This document shows, in pieces, positions 16,116-23,985 of a stretch of 29,524 nt of DNA (the stretch's first letter is position 1; each line of letters begins with the position of its first letter). Source of the stretch: JBJXGE01 sp046154185 (lineage in GTDB: Bacteria; Planctomycetota; UBA8108; UBA1146; JAJFFE01); the NCBI GenBank assembly GCA_046154185.1, contig JBJXGE010000087.1:1-29524 (forward strand), in the 5' to 3' direction. The notes beneath the pieces were generated by a model. That model ran no database searches. It worked only from the letters and a program-made list of their open reading frames with translations, and had not been told where the DNA came from. The translations under genes were made by a program, and so were the position numbers.

Positions 16116-16907
16116 GTGACGCCCCAATACATCGACAGCCACGCGCATCTCTACTTCGATCGCTTCGATGCCGACCGCGACGCCGTGATCGCGCGCGCGC
16201 GCAGTGCGGGATTCGTGGCGATCATCAATATCTCGACGAATTCCGAAACCTGTCGCGCCGCGCTCGATCTCGCGCGCGCGCATCCGGGTTTTTGCTATGC
16301 GAGCGCCGGACTCCATCCGACTTCGAGCGAAATCACGGACGCGGAACTCGACCGCACACTCGCGGAATTCGCGGAACTCATCGATCGGCATCCCGACGAG
16401 ATCCGCGCGGTCGGCGAGATCGGGCTCGACTACTACTGGGATACGGCGACGCCGGCGCGCCAGGCTATAGCGTTCAAACGCCAACTCGCGCTCGCCATCG
16501 AGAAACAGCTTCCCGTCGTGATTCATTGTCGCGACGCCTGGGATGACACGCTCGCACTTGTCGCCGAGCATGCGACTGGCACGACCGGAGTTTTCCACTG
16601 CTTCGGCGGCACCGTCGAACAAGCCGAACGCGCCCTCGCGCTCGGCTGGCATGTGTCTTTCGCCGGCAACGTGAGTTATCCGAAAGCGACGGCGTTGCGT
16701 GACGCCGCTCTACGCGTGCCGCTCGATCGCCTCTTATTGGAGACCGACGCGCCGTTCATGGCGCCGCAACCCCTGCGCGGAAAACGCAACGAGCCAGCGC
16801 ACGCGCTCCATACTGCCAGAACGCTCGCCGAGCTGCACCAAACAACAACCGAAGAAATCGGCCGTCACACGACCGCGAACGCGCGGCGCTTATTTCGATT
16901 GCCGTAG
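16116..16907 (+). CDS. tatD: TatD-family metal-dependent hydrolase (DNase/deacylase)
   Basis: 263 residues, the usual family length. The TIM-barrel metal ligands are all visible: His9 and His11 in DSHAHLY, Glu101 in AVGEIGLDYYWD, His137 in VIHCRDAWDD, His161 in FHCFGG and Asp211 in LLLETDAPFMAP. The family acts on nucleic acids (3'-5' exonuclease, DNase) or D-aminoacyl-tRNA. It is cytosolic. GTG 16116 is preceded by GGAG at about ten bases. It lies just beyond the selenoprotein terminator, so it is probably transcribed separately. Its last 43 bp overlap the antisense Cys-rich ORF at 16865-17104. Confidence 0.94.
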   Translation: MTPQYIDSHAHLYFDRFDADRDAVIARARSAGFVAIINISTNSETCRAALDLARAHPGFCYASAGLHPTSSEITDAELDRTLAEFAELIDRHPDEIRAVGEIGLDYYWDTATPARQAIAFKRQLALAIEKQLPVVIHCRDAWDDTLALVAEHATGTTGVFHCFGGTVEQAERALALGWHVSFAGNVSYPKATALRDAALRVPLDRLLLETDAPFMAPQPLRGKRNEPAHALHTARTLAELHQTTTEEIGRHTTANARRLFRLP

Positions 16908-17104
16908 TCTCGGCGCCGCGCGAGCGTCGCGTTTGCGCGCGTGCAATATTTGCAGGTCGCCGTGCAACGAGCGTTGCAAAACTCGTGTTCCGGTTCGCAG
17001 CGTGCGCACATGCGCAATTCCGTGAGATCACCTAGCTGGCGCTCGGTGCACGACCTGACGCACCAGCGCGCGTCCAAGCGCACGCGCGGACAGATCTTTG
17101 GCAT
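16865..17104 (-). CDS. Small Cys-rich protein (possible zinc-binding), antisense to the end of tatD
   Basis: 79 residues from ATG 17104: MPKICPRVRLDARWCVRSC and onward. Ten cysteines fall in about 50 residues, many in pairs with metal-binding spacing: CARC, then CNARC, then TCKYC. This suggests one or two zinc ribbons or disulfide clusters; the C terminus is basic (ARRRDYGNRNKRR). It would fill an otherwise empty 297-bp gap between tatD and the next gene, and its third codon positions are GC-rich as in the neighbours. The start has only a weak ribosome-binding site and could be the ATG at 17149. It overlaps tatD by 43 bp tail to tail. No family is recognised; chance remains possible. Confidence 0.5.
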   Translation of the reverse strand: MPKICPRVRLDARWCVRSCTERQLGDLTELRMCARCEPEHEFCNARCTATCKYCTRANATLARRRDYGNRNKRRAFAVV

Positions 17105-17204
17105 GACCGTTGCCCCGTGAGGCCCGGCTGACGATAATCCATCAGCCATGGGCGCTCCGCGCCGACCAGCCGTTACGCGGAGCTTAATCTCGGAAGGACG
17201 GATC

Positions 17205-17567
17205 ATGTCGAGCGAGTCGATCAGTCTACCCGCTCGGGACTTTCCACTCCGACCCACCGACTACGCGCCAATTCACAATTGGCTCGAGGAACTCCGAACT
17301 CGCGTGGAGGGCTGGTCCCACGCAGTGAAGGGTTGCTCAGCCGTGGATTGGCAGCGCTTGCGGAAAGCGGTGTCGGGCGCCGTCTCGGCGAATCGCGTCG
17401 AGCAGGTGGTGAGTGAGTTCCTGGGCAAGATCGGAGTGCGCGGACGCAAGGTTGAGTTGGAGGATTTGTACTCGGATCTGACGCGACGCGTGGTAGCCCA
17501 CCGACGCGAAATCAGCATCGAGAACTATCCGCAGTTTCTCTCCTCGCCACCGCGCATCCATCTTTGA
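17205..17567 (+). CDS. Small hypothetical protein
   Basis: 120 residues from ATG 17205, chosen because GGAAGGAC stands five bases before it; the frame opens earlier but without a ribosome-binding site. The sequence is soluble and mostly helical (NWLEELRTRVEGWSHAVKG; ANRVEQVVSEFLGKIGVRGR; LEDLYSDLTRRVVAHRREIS), with no signal peptide, membrane segment or known catalytic motif. I do not recognise a family. It is a monocistronic gene, followed eight bases after its stop by a very strong terminator hairpin. Confidence 0.75.
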   Translation: MSSESISLPARDFPLRPTDYAPIHNWLEELRTRVEGWSHAVKGCSAVDWQRLRKAVSGAVSANRVEQVVSEFLGKIGVRGRKVELEDLYSDLTRRVVAHRREISIENYPQFLSSPPRIHL

Positions 17568-17574
17568 TGCGGTG

Positions 17575-17616
17575 AGCCGCGGGCGTAGCATCGGCTACGT
17601 CCGCGGCTGTTTTTTT
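17575..17616 (+). terminator. Strong intrinsic terminator
   Basis: AGCCGCGG (17575-17582) pairs with CCGCGGCT (17601-17608). The stem continues through GCGTAGC (17583-17589) with GCTACGT (17594-17600), allowing one G-T pair, to a four-base loop: 15 bp in all. A seven-base T-tract follows at 17610-17616. It terminates the 17205-17567 gene. Confidence 0.93.
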
Positions 17617-17618
17617 AG

Positions 17619-17696
17619 GGGTGTTGTCCGCAACACCCCTCGCCTTTTCGGCGGAGCCTAAAAGGCTCACCCCACACGTTCGCGCCTCCGGCGCGG
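17619..17696 (+). repeat. Structured repeat, copy 1 (three consecutive hairpins)
   Basis: It is about 88% identical to the reverse complement of 29420-29496. Hairpin 1 is GGGGTGTTG/CAACACCCC (17618-17626 with 17631-17639) with a TCCG loop. Hairpin 2 is CGCC/GGCG (17641-17644 with 17650-17653). Hairpin 3 is GAGCC/GGCTC (17654-17658 with 17664-17668) with loop TAAAA. An unpaired conserved tail CACCCCACACGTTCGCGC follows. The repeat lies immediately after the terminator T-tract. The type (REP-like, MITE or RNA motif) is unknown. Confidence 0.8.
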
Positions 17697-17716
17697 AGTG
17701 GAGTTGAATATCGCCG

Positions 17717-17736
17717 GCTTCGGGAGGACCCGAAGC
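17717..17736 (+). other. Perfect 8-bp hairpin in the leader of the 17818 gene
   Basis: GCTTCGGG (17717-17724) pairs exactly with CCCGAAGC (17729-17736) around AGGA. Shortly afterwards GTTCGCGTCTCTGGCGCGG (17744-17762) repeats, with two changes, the segment at 17679-17697. The 250 bp between 17568 and 17817 is therefore packed with hairpins and short direct repeats and holds no gene. Confidence 0.5.
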
Positions 17737-17817
17737 GGCTCGCGTTCGCGTCTCTGGCGCGGGGACGCGTGCCTCGCACGGAACGCGGGGAGTCCCGCCA
17801 CACACAGGCCAGTCACG

Positions 17818-19005
17818 ATGACAGAATTCGACTTCGCGCAGCTCACCAAACTCGCGGACGAGGGCGGATTGCCGGCATTCCTCGATCGCGTGGCAACGCT
17901 GTTGGCGGAGTCGAATGTGCACGCATCGTGGTTCGAAGCGTTGCTCCTCAAAACGCGGGTCGAGCTCGGGCTGCCGATCGTCGAGGAGATTCGCCTCGCG
18001 GCGATCGCGCCAGCGCAGCGCGCCGCGTTCGAGGTCGGTTATCAGCGCGCATGTCGCACCGTCGGCGCAGCGCTCCTCGGCGCCGGTCGCATCGCGGAGG
18101 CGTGGCCCTATTTCAAAGCGATACATGAAATCGAGCCGGTGCGCGTCGCGCTCGCCGACTTCGCGGTCGCCAACTTGGACGCCGCAACTTCGACAAGCGG
18201 CGAACAACTCGATGCGGTCATCGAGGTCGGACTCGACGGCGCCGATCCGGTCCGCGCGTTCGAACTAGTGCTCGCGCATCGCGGCACGTGTGACGCGATC
18301 ACGTTGCTCGAGCAGCGCGCGAGCGGTTTCCCGCCGCCGGTGAGACGCACGCTCGTGACGCAGTTACTGCATCACTTCGCTGACGAACTCAAAGAGAATC
18401 TGCGGCGCGAGATTGCCAAACACGAAGCGCCGGTCGCGGGCGAGTTCACCGTTGCGGAGCTGCTCAACAACCGTCGCTGGCTCCTGCGCTCCGCGCCGCA
18501 TGTCGACGACGCGCACCTGCAAGCGGTCGTGCGCTTCGCGCCCTTGCTCGATGACATGGCGGATCTCCGCGCCGCGGCCGAACTCTGCAGCTATGGCTTG
18601 GCGCTGCCGAGTCCGTTGCAATACCGCGAGCCGCCGCCGTTCGAAAACTTCTACGACGACTATCGCGCATTGTTGCTCGCGCTCACTGGTGTCGATGTAG
18701 ACGCCGCAGTGAAACGATTTCGCGAGAAGGTCGAGCAGCTGTCAGCCGAAGCGCGCCGCAAATCGCAGTTCGCCGCCGAAGTACTTGTGTTTCTGCTGCA
18801 TCGCGCGGGTCGATCGGACGAGGCGATCGCGGCGTTTCGTGAACACCTGGGCGCCGCGCGGCGACTCACCATTGCACCGTCGTTGAACGAGATTTGCCGC
18901 CGCGCCGGCAACTACAGCGCTGTAATAGCAGCCGCATGTGACCGCAAAGACCTCTTACAGTTCGCGGTCGCGATCGCGCTTGAGAAAACGCGGCCGAGTG
19001 ACTGA
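17818..19005 (+). CDS. Helical-repeat (TPR-like) protein of unknown function
   Basis: 395 residues from ATG 17818, taken because the preceding 40 codons are Arg/Ser/Gly-rich and overlap repeat sequence; the ribosome-binding site is weak (AGG). The protein is an almost continuous series of amphipathic Ala/Leu-rich helices (FEVGYQRACRTVGAALLGAG; IAEAWPYFKAIHEIEP; VEQLSAEARRKSQFAAEVL; RAGRSDEAIAAFREHLGAAR). This pattern is typical of degenerate TPR or solenoid scaffolds. No signal peptide, membrane segment or catalytic motif is visible. It ends 33 bp before the convergent antiporter gene. Most likely a cytosolic protein-interaction scaffold; I do not recognise the family. Confidence 0.75.
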   Translation: MTEFDFAQLTKLADEGGLPAFLDRVATLLAESNVHASWFEALLLKTRVELGLPIVEEIRLAAIAPAQRAAFEVGYQRACRTVGAALLGAGRIAEAWPYFKAIHEIEPVRVALADFAVANLDAATSTSGEQLDAVIEVGLDGADPVRAFELVLAHRGTCDAITLLEQRASGFPPPVRRTLVTQLLHHFADELKENLRREIAKHEAPVAGEFTVAELLNNRRWLLRSAPHVDDAHLQAVVRFAPLLDDMADLRAAAELCSYGLALPSPLQYREPPPFENFYDDYRALLLALTGVDVDAAVKRFREKVEQLSAEARRKSQFAAEVLVFLLHRAGRSDEAIAAFREHLGAARRLTIAPSLNEICRRAGNYSAVIAAACDRKDLLQFAVAIALEKTRPSD

Positions 19006-19038
19006 CGGTCGCGCGTCGGCAAACGCCCCGTCAACGCC

Positions 19039-20337
19039 CTATAAGACCCGCCACGGCGAAAAGAACAGCAACGCTATGACGCCAAGTATCGGCAATAAGA
19101 CGGGCACCGCGAACTTCAAAAGGTACGCGAAGAAACCCGGCGTTGGGACCTTCGCATGCTCGGCGATGGCCTTCACCATGAAGTTCGGGCCATTACCGAT
19201 GTAGGTTATCGCTCCGAAGAACACGGCGCCGAGCGAGATCGCGATCAACTCGTGATCGTGCTGAAGCGCGAAATCGGCGACTTGGGAGCGGTCGCTGAGA
19301 CTCATCTGCACGCGCCCCATCGCCGCTGCGAGAAACGTGAGATAGGTCGGCGCATTATCGAGCACACCCGAAAGGAGTCCCGTAAGCCAAAAGAACTTCA
19401 GATCGGAGTCGATCCCTAATACCGACGCATTGCGCTCCAGGTAATCGAGCGCAGGGACCATCGTCGCGAAAATACCGACAAACAACCAAGCGACTTCTCG
19501 CAACGGTTGAAAATTGAAGTCGTTCGACTCGTGGATTCGCCGCGGCGTGAGAAACCACGAGCCGAGCGCCGCGCCCAACATGAGCGCCTCGCTCAGACCG
19601 ACCGGTTCCCGCAGAAAGACCGCGATCAAGATGACCGCGAGGAACGCGACGTTTCGCCACCCTTCGATTCGCCACGGCGCGGCTTGTGCCGTCTCTGAAC
19701 TCGTTGCGCGCCGAAAGCTGCGGCGATCGAAGCAGTAGAAGACGCCAATGAGCGCCCCCACGACGATAGCCCAAGCTTCCCAACAGTTCGCGAGCACCCA
19801 CCAAAACGGTACGCCGCGCAAGTAGCCGAGAAACAGCGGCGGATCGCCGATCGGCGTGAGCGCGCCGCCGGCATTGCTGACAATAAAGATGAAGAAAACG
19901 ATGTGAAAAGCGCCGACGCGCCCCTTGTTCAGGCGGATCCAGGGCCGAATCAAGAGCATCGAGGCGCCGGTTGTGCCGATGATGTTCGCTAGCACGGCGC
20001 CGAAGAAGAGGAATGCGCAGTTTGCGCGCGGCCGCGCCGCCCCGGAAACGTCGATATGGATTCCGCCAGCGACCACGAACAGCGAGCCGATCAACGCGAT
20101 GAAACTCACGTACTCATGCGCGACGTGCAGCATGCGGGTTGAGTTGTGAAGGCCGAAGAGATAGTAGGCAACGGTTACGGCGCCGAGCGCGAGCGCAACC
20201 TTTGGATAGTGGTGATGCCACCAACGCGCAGCGAGAAACGGCATGAGCGCGATGGCGGCGAGCAAGAGCGCGAAGGGCAAGATCATTGCCGGATGCGGAT
20301 CGGAGCCGGCGGTGAGGAGTGTCGGGATGATCATCAC
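19039..20337 (-). CDS. NhaD-like sodium:proton antiporter (ion transporter superfamily)
   Basis: 432 residues with about 11-12 hydrophobic segments. The diagnostic block is NIIGTTGASMLLIRPWIRLN followed by FFIFIVSNAGGALTPIGDPP and LFLGYLRGVPFWW. Both are typical of NhaD-type antiporters and relatives in the CitMHS/ArsB superfamily. A second half-repeat has WLTGLLSGVLDNAPTYLTFL and ITYIGNGPNFMVKAIAEHAK, the mirrored Asn/Asp-Pro-containing re-entrant loops. It would exchange Na+ or another small ion for protons across the cytoplasmic membrane. GTG 20337 and ATG 20334 are both possible starts. It is transcribed alone or after the WD40 gene, 116 bp upstream. Confidence 0.87.
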   Translation of the reverse strand: MMIIPTLLTAGSDPHPAMILPFALLLAAIALMPFLAARWWHHHYPKVALALGAVTVAYYLFGLHNSTRMLHVAHEYVSFIALIGSLFVVAGGIHIDVSGAARPRANCAFLFFGAVLANIIGTTGASMLLIRPWIRLNKGRVGAFHIVFFIFIVSNAGGALTPIGDPPLFLGYLRGVPFWWVLANCWEAWAIVVGALIGVFYCFDRRSFRRATSSETAQAAPWRIEGWRNVAFLAVILIAVFLREPVGLSEALMLGAALGSWFLTPRRIHESNDFNFQPLREVAWLFVGIFATMVPALDYLERNASVLGIDSDLKFFWLTGLLSGVLDNAPTYLTFLAAAMGRVQMSLSDRSQVADFALQHDHELIAISLGAVFFGAITYIGNGPNFMVKAIAEHAKVPTPGFFAYLLKFAVPVLLPILGVIALLFFSPWRVL

Positions 20338-20453
20338 ATTCCGTCAAATGGCGAAGAGTGTCGGGCGGGCCGCATTCTGCATCGCGAGAGCGACGGCGAC
20401 AAGGCGCGATTCGAATAGTGCCGCGTGACGTCGACCGCGCGATAAGCGGCCGA

Positions 20454-22652
20454 CTATTGCCGCCCGCGACCGGCTCGCATTGTGATGAGATCAATCCACG
20501 CCGCCAACTCCGCACGGTCGAGCAGCGGACTCGATCGCACGTCGTCGGCGATCACCGGCAGACTTTCGCCGGCGGCCAGTCGGGCTGCGAATAATGGCTC
20601 GATGGTCGCGCGTCGCGCGCGGGCGAGTTCGCGTTGCCGCAGCTGCTTGCGCAACGGCGCGGTATCGGCGACGGCGATCGACCCATCCGTCGCGCAGCTG
20701 ACGAGTCGTTCGCCACGGGAATCGAAGTCGACGCAATATGCGTCATGGCGGTGCGGCCGAAAATTGCCGATGACACCGCCGTGATCCATGTCGATGAGGG
20801 TGACGACCTCGGAGGCGAGCGCGACGCGCGCGCCATCGGGCGCGATGTCCAGATGCGAAACGCCGTGCCGATGGTGCACGAGCTCGCGTACCAACGCGCC
20901 GTCGGCCGCCTGGTAAAGCGCCACGCGGCCGTTGCGTTCGGCCACCAACACTTGCGCGCCAGCGGCGACAAACAGCGCATCGGCAACGTCCGCGCTCGGC
21001 GTGCGAATCTCGCAAAGCAACTCGCCCGTGCGCGCGTCCCAGATGAGCGCCGCGCCATCGCGTCCGCAGGAAATACAGAGTCGCGAGGTCGGATCGAAAT
21101 TCACACTCAGCGTGGACTTCGTATGCAGCGCGAAACTCTGCACGTGCGTGCGACTCGTGAGATCGTAGATCTCGATCGTCTTGCCGCTGCAAGCGGCCAC
21201 GAGCGCGCCGTCGCCACTGACACTGAGCCATGTCGTACCGGCGGCTTGAGTGAAACTCGCCACCAGCTCAAGTGTGGCACTATCCCAAACTCGAACCGTC
21301 GGCTCCCAACTCCCCGACACGAGGAAGCGACCGTCGGGTGTGAACGCGAGCGCGTGGCAAGACTTGTCTTTCGGATGCGCTTCGAAGGAAGCGAGTAGCT
21401 CCCAATTGGCGGCGCTCCAGAGTTGGATACGACCGTCGAAGCTCGCCGTCGCGACGCGTTGATCGTCGGGACTGAAGCGCGCCACGTACGCCGCCGCGGA
21501 CGCCATGACTTTTGGACCGTCGTACCAAGTGGTCGCGGCGTCCCACAGTCGCAAGGAGCCGTCGAGCGAACTCGTGACGACTCGTGCGCCGGCCGCGGCG
21601 AAACGCACATCGACGACGTCGTCCGAGTGCCCCCGCAACACGGCGCGTAGAGACGCGTCGGAGACGTTCCACAAGCGCGCAGTGCCGTCGGCGGAGGCGC
21701 TCGCGAGCGATTGGCCGTCCGGCGCGAAGGCGACCTTCTTCACTGCATCGGTGTGGCCGCGCAATGTCGCGACGAGTTCACCGGAGCTCACGCTCCAGAT
21801 TCTCGCGGTATGGTCCTTCGACGCACCAGCGACGAGCGTGCCATCGAAACTGAATGCGACCCCATCGACGGCGTTGTAGACGCCCTCCTCCGGCACGGCG
21901 CACTTCAACGGCTCCCCGCCAGCGACGGGCCAAACGAAGACGCAAAAATCCCACGAGCCGGCCGCGATGCTGCGGCCGTCGGGAGAAAATTCGATGCCGA
22001 CGAGCGGCTTGCGACCGCCCTCGAGCGTGCGCACGAGCGAGCCGTCGGCGGCATTCCAGATGTGCACGGTGCCGACGACGGTATTCGGCGGGCGCTCGTA
22101 CGAGCACGAGGCGATCAGCATGCCGTCGGGACTGAACGCGGCGCCACCGACTGGGAAGCCGTGATGGGTGAACTCGAGGAGTTGGCGGCGCTCTTCGACC
22201 GACCAAACTCTCACGGTGCGGTCGAGTGACGTGGTCACGAGTCGGGCGCCGGCCGAATCAAAGCGAACGCTGGTCACCGCACTCGCGTGCGAGCCGAGCC
22301 GTGTAACGAGTTCGCCGTTCGCGAGACTGCGGAGCTCGACCGCGCCATCGGCAAGTCCGCACGCTACGAGGGACGCGCTCGAGTTGACGTCGATGGTCGC
22401 CGCGGCACTCGCGCCGATCACGAACTTCTCGAGCGATTGATCGAGCGCCGCGTCATGAGCACGCCATTCGAAGCCGCGCAAGACGACGGAGGTCTCGTCG
22501 AGCCACCGCCGCGCTTCCGCGAGTTCGTCGAGTCGCAGCGCCGATTCGGCGGCGGCGACTTGCGTTCTATACAACTGATGCTCAATCGGCGCCGGTGGCG
22601 TCGGCGTCATCGCCGTGAAACACGCGATCCAACTAGCTAAGACACTGAGCAT
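20454..22652 (-). CDS. Large WD40 beta-propeller protein, probably exported
   Basis: 732 residues from ATG 22652, which follows GAAGGGAC; the earlier TTG at 22676 is less likely. A short hydrophobic N terminus (MLSVLASWIACFTAM) followed by TPTPPAP suggests export. A helical segment (about 25-65) precedes at least 12 WD40 repeats, for example SAVTSVRFDSAGARLVTTSL...RVWSV and DAVKKVAFAPDGQSLASASADG...RLWNV. They fill residues about 75-670, enough for two seven-bladed propellers. The C-terminal 60 residues are helical and Arg-rich. WD40 propellers are protein-interaction platforms. In this lineage such arrays are often joined to a kinase domain, but none is present here. It follows the SRPBCC gene by 24 nt and may be co-transcribed. 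Confidence 0.88.
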   Translation of the reverse strand: MLSVLASWIACFTAMTPTPPAPIEHQLYRTQVAAAESALRLDELAEARRWLDETSVVLRGFEWRAHDAALDQSLEKFVIGASAAATIDVNSSASLVACGLADGAVELRSLANGELVTRLGSHASAVTSVRFDSAGARLVTTSLDRTVRVWSVEERRQLLEFTHHGFPVGGAAFSPDGMLIASCSYERPPNTVVGTVHIWNAADGSLVRTLEGGRKPLVGIEFSPDGRSIAAGSWDFCVFVWPVAGGEPLKCAVPEEGVYNAVDGVAFSFDGTLVAGASKDHTARIWSVSSGELVATLRGHTDAVKKVAFAPDGQSLASASADGTARLWNVSDASLRAVLRGHSDDVVDVRFAAAGARVVTSSLDGSLRLWDAATTWYDGPKVMASAAAYVARFSPDDQRVATASFDGRIQLWSAANWELLASFEAHPKDKSCHALAFTPDGRFLVSGSWEPTVRVWDSATLELVASFTQAAGTTWLSVSGDGALVAACSGKTIEIYDLTSRTHVQSFALHTKSTLSVNFDPTSRLCISCGRDGAALIWDARTGELLCEIRTPSADVADALFVAAGAQVLVAERNGRVALYQAADGALVRELVHHRHGVSHLDIAPDGARVALASEVVTLIDMDHGGVIGNFRPHRHDAYCVDFDSRGERLVSCATDGSIAVADTAPLRKQLRQRELARARRATIEPLFAARLAAGESLPVIADDVRSSPLLDRAELAAWIDLITMRAGRGRQ

Positions 22653-22676
22653 CGAAGTCCCTTCGTTCAAACTCAA

Positions 22677-23300
22677 CTAGGCCGACTCGATAAAGCGTTT
22701 GAGACTCTCGAACGCGGCGCTCCAACTCTCGCGAATCTGATCGGCTTCGCGCCGCGATTGAATGCGCGTGTGATTCAACGTGATGCCGGTCTTACCCTTC
22801 CCCTTGTCGGCGAACAACACTTCGACGGCGGTGCCTGGCCCGAGCGTCGGATGCTCCCAAGAGAATCTGATGTCCTTGAGCGCACGGATTCTCTTAAACG
22901 TGCCCTTGTCGCCATCACCATTCTCGAAACCGCCGCCGTCCTTGAAGCTCACTTTGTTTTTCGGGCCGAACCAGTTGTCGAGCTGCTTGGGTTCGCCGAA
23001 AGCCGCGAAGACGCGATCGAGCGGCGCCGCGATCGTCTTGGTCGAGCACATGGAATAACCGGTCGGCTTTCCATCTTTCTCGACCTGGCCGCGGGCGCGC
23101 TCGTATTCCACTGCGAGCGTCGTCGCCCACCACGCGTCTTTGTTGACTTGCTCGTGCACCGAGTTCGTCAGCTCACGACGCCCGCGCTCGAGGCCGCCAG
23201 CCTTGTCGAAACCCTCGAACCACTGTTTCAGCGTCTTGCCGGTCTTTTGCTTGCACACGGCATCGGTGATCTCAGGCGAGTCGACGTTTGGGACTTTCAC
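22677..23300 (-). CDS. DUF4287 plus SRPBCC (AHSA1-like) domain protein
   Basis: 207 residues from GTG 23300, chosen because AAAGGAG lies six bases upstream. Longer frames run into the TetR gene, which this start overlaps by 29 nt in another frame. Residues about 1-75 fit DUF4287 (EITDAVCKQKTGKTLKQWFE; KDAWWATTLAVEYERARG). Residues about 78-207 form an SRPBCC/AHSA1-like fold (STKTIAAPLDRVFAAFGEPK; LDNWFGPK; IRFSWEHPTLGPGTAVEVLF; ESLKRFIESA). Such proteins bind hydrophobic ligands or act in stress responses; no specific ligand is known. It is cytosolic. Overlap with TetR indicates a regulated operon. Confidence 0.87.
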   Translation of the reverse strand: MKVPNVDSPEITDAVCKQKTGKTLKQWFEGFDKAGGLERGRRELTNSVHEQVNKDAWWATTLAVEYERARGQVEKDGKPTGYSMCSTKTIAAPLDRVFAAFGEPKQLDNWFGPKNKVSFKDGGGFENGDGDKGTFKRIRALKDIRFSWEHPTLGPGTAVEVLFADKGKGKTGITLNHTRIQSRREADQIRESWSAAFESLKRFIESA

Positions 23301-23916
23301 GTCGCGCTCCTTTCCGTTGAGGTTGACTCGTACCGTCGGCGAGCAAGCGTTCGACGTAGTCGCGCAACTGGACGATCGCGGCGTCGTACGCTTCGAAGTT
23401 TCGGTAACTGCGCGCGAGTAAGACGGCGCCTTCCATGGTCGTGAGCACGAACACGGCAAGTTGCCGCGCGTTGGAATCATCGGGCAGGCGATTCCGCGCG
23501 CTGGCGAAACACTCTTCGATGGCGGCGAGCCAGCCTTCGAAGTTCTGCGTCAGCAGCGCGCGGGCATGCGGATGGGTTTCGCTGATTTCGATGACGAGAT
23601 TACCGATCGGGCAACCGTGTTTGAAATTCGTCATCTCGAGCATGCGCCGATAACCGGCGAGGAGGCCAAAGACGCGTTCGATCGGATCGTCGATGCGCGA
23701 CCAGATCGGGTCGAGCACTTCCGGAACGAGAAGTTGTTTGCGCCGCTCGAGCGTCGCATGCAGCAGATCTTCTTTGGTCGGAAAAAAGTAATAGAGAGAT
23801 CCGGGAAGAACGCCGGCCTTGCGCGCAATCTGCGCGAGGCCGGTGTTCACGTACCCCTGATTCACAAAGAGGTCCATGGCCGCTTCGATGAGTTTTTCGC
23901 GTGTGACGTTTTGCAT
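23272..23916 (-). CDS. TetR-family transcriptional regulator
   Basis: 214 residues. The N-terminal HTH is typical: REKLIEAAMDLFVNQGYVNT, GLAQIARKAGVLPGSLYYFF, PTKEDLLHATLERR (about 6-62). The C-terminal ligand-binding domain (about 75-195) contains KHGCPIGNLVIEISE and an ARNRLPDD...FVLTTMEGAVLLARS block, as in TetR regulators of the YcdC/AcuR type. A palindrome (23927-23946) lies 11 bp upstream of its ATG, so it probably represses its own operon with the DUF4287/SRPBCC gene. The inducer is unknown. The C-terminal tail (about 200-214) is basic. Confidence 0.92.
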   Translation of the reverse strand: MQNVTREKLIEAAMDLFVNQGYVNTGLAQIARKAGVLPGSLYYFFPTKEDLLHATLERRKQLLVPEVLDPIWSRIDDPIERVFGLLAGYRRMLEMTNFKHGCPIGNLVIEISETHPHARALLTQNFEGWLAAIEECFASARNRLPDDSNARQLAVFVLTTMEGAVLLARSYRNFEAYDAAIVQLRDYVERLLADGTSQPQRKGARRESPKRRLA

Positions 23917-23926
23917 GGCCGCGATC

Positions 23927-23946
23927 TTAGTTGTGTAACCAACTAA
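23927..23946. promoter_or_regulatory. Putative TetR operator
   Basis: A perfect 7-bp inverted repeat, TTAGTTG (23927-23933) and CAACTAA (23940-23946), with a 6-bp spacer. It lies 11 bp upstream of the regulator's start. On the minus strand a possible -10 (TACACA) falls inside it, with TTGGGA 16 bp upstream. It fits the size and position of a TetR autoregulatory operator. Confidence 0.75.
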
Positions 23947-23985
23947 AATGCAATCCCAAGCTGCAACAACGTCCCGACCACCGTC

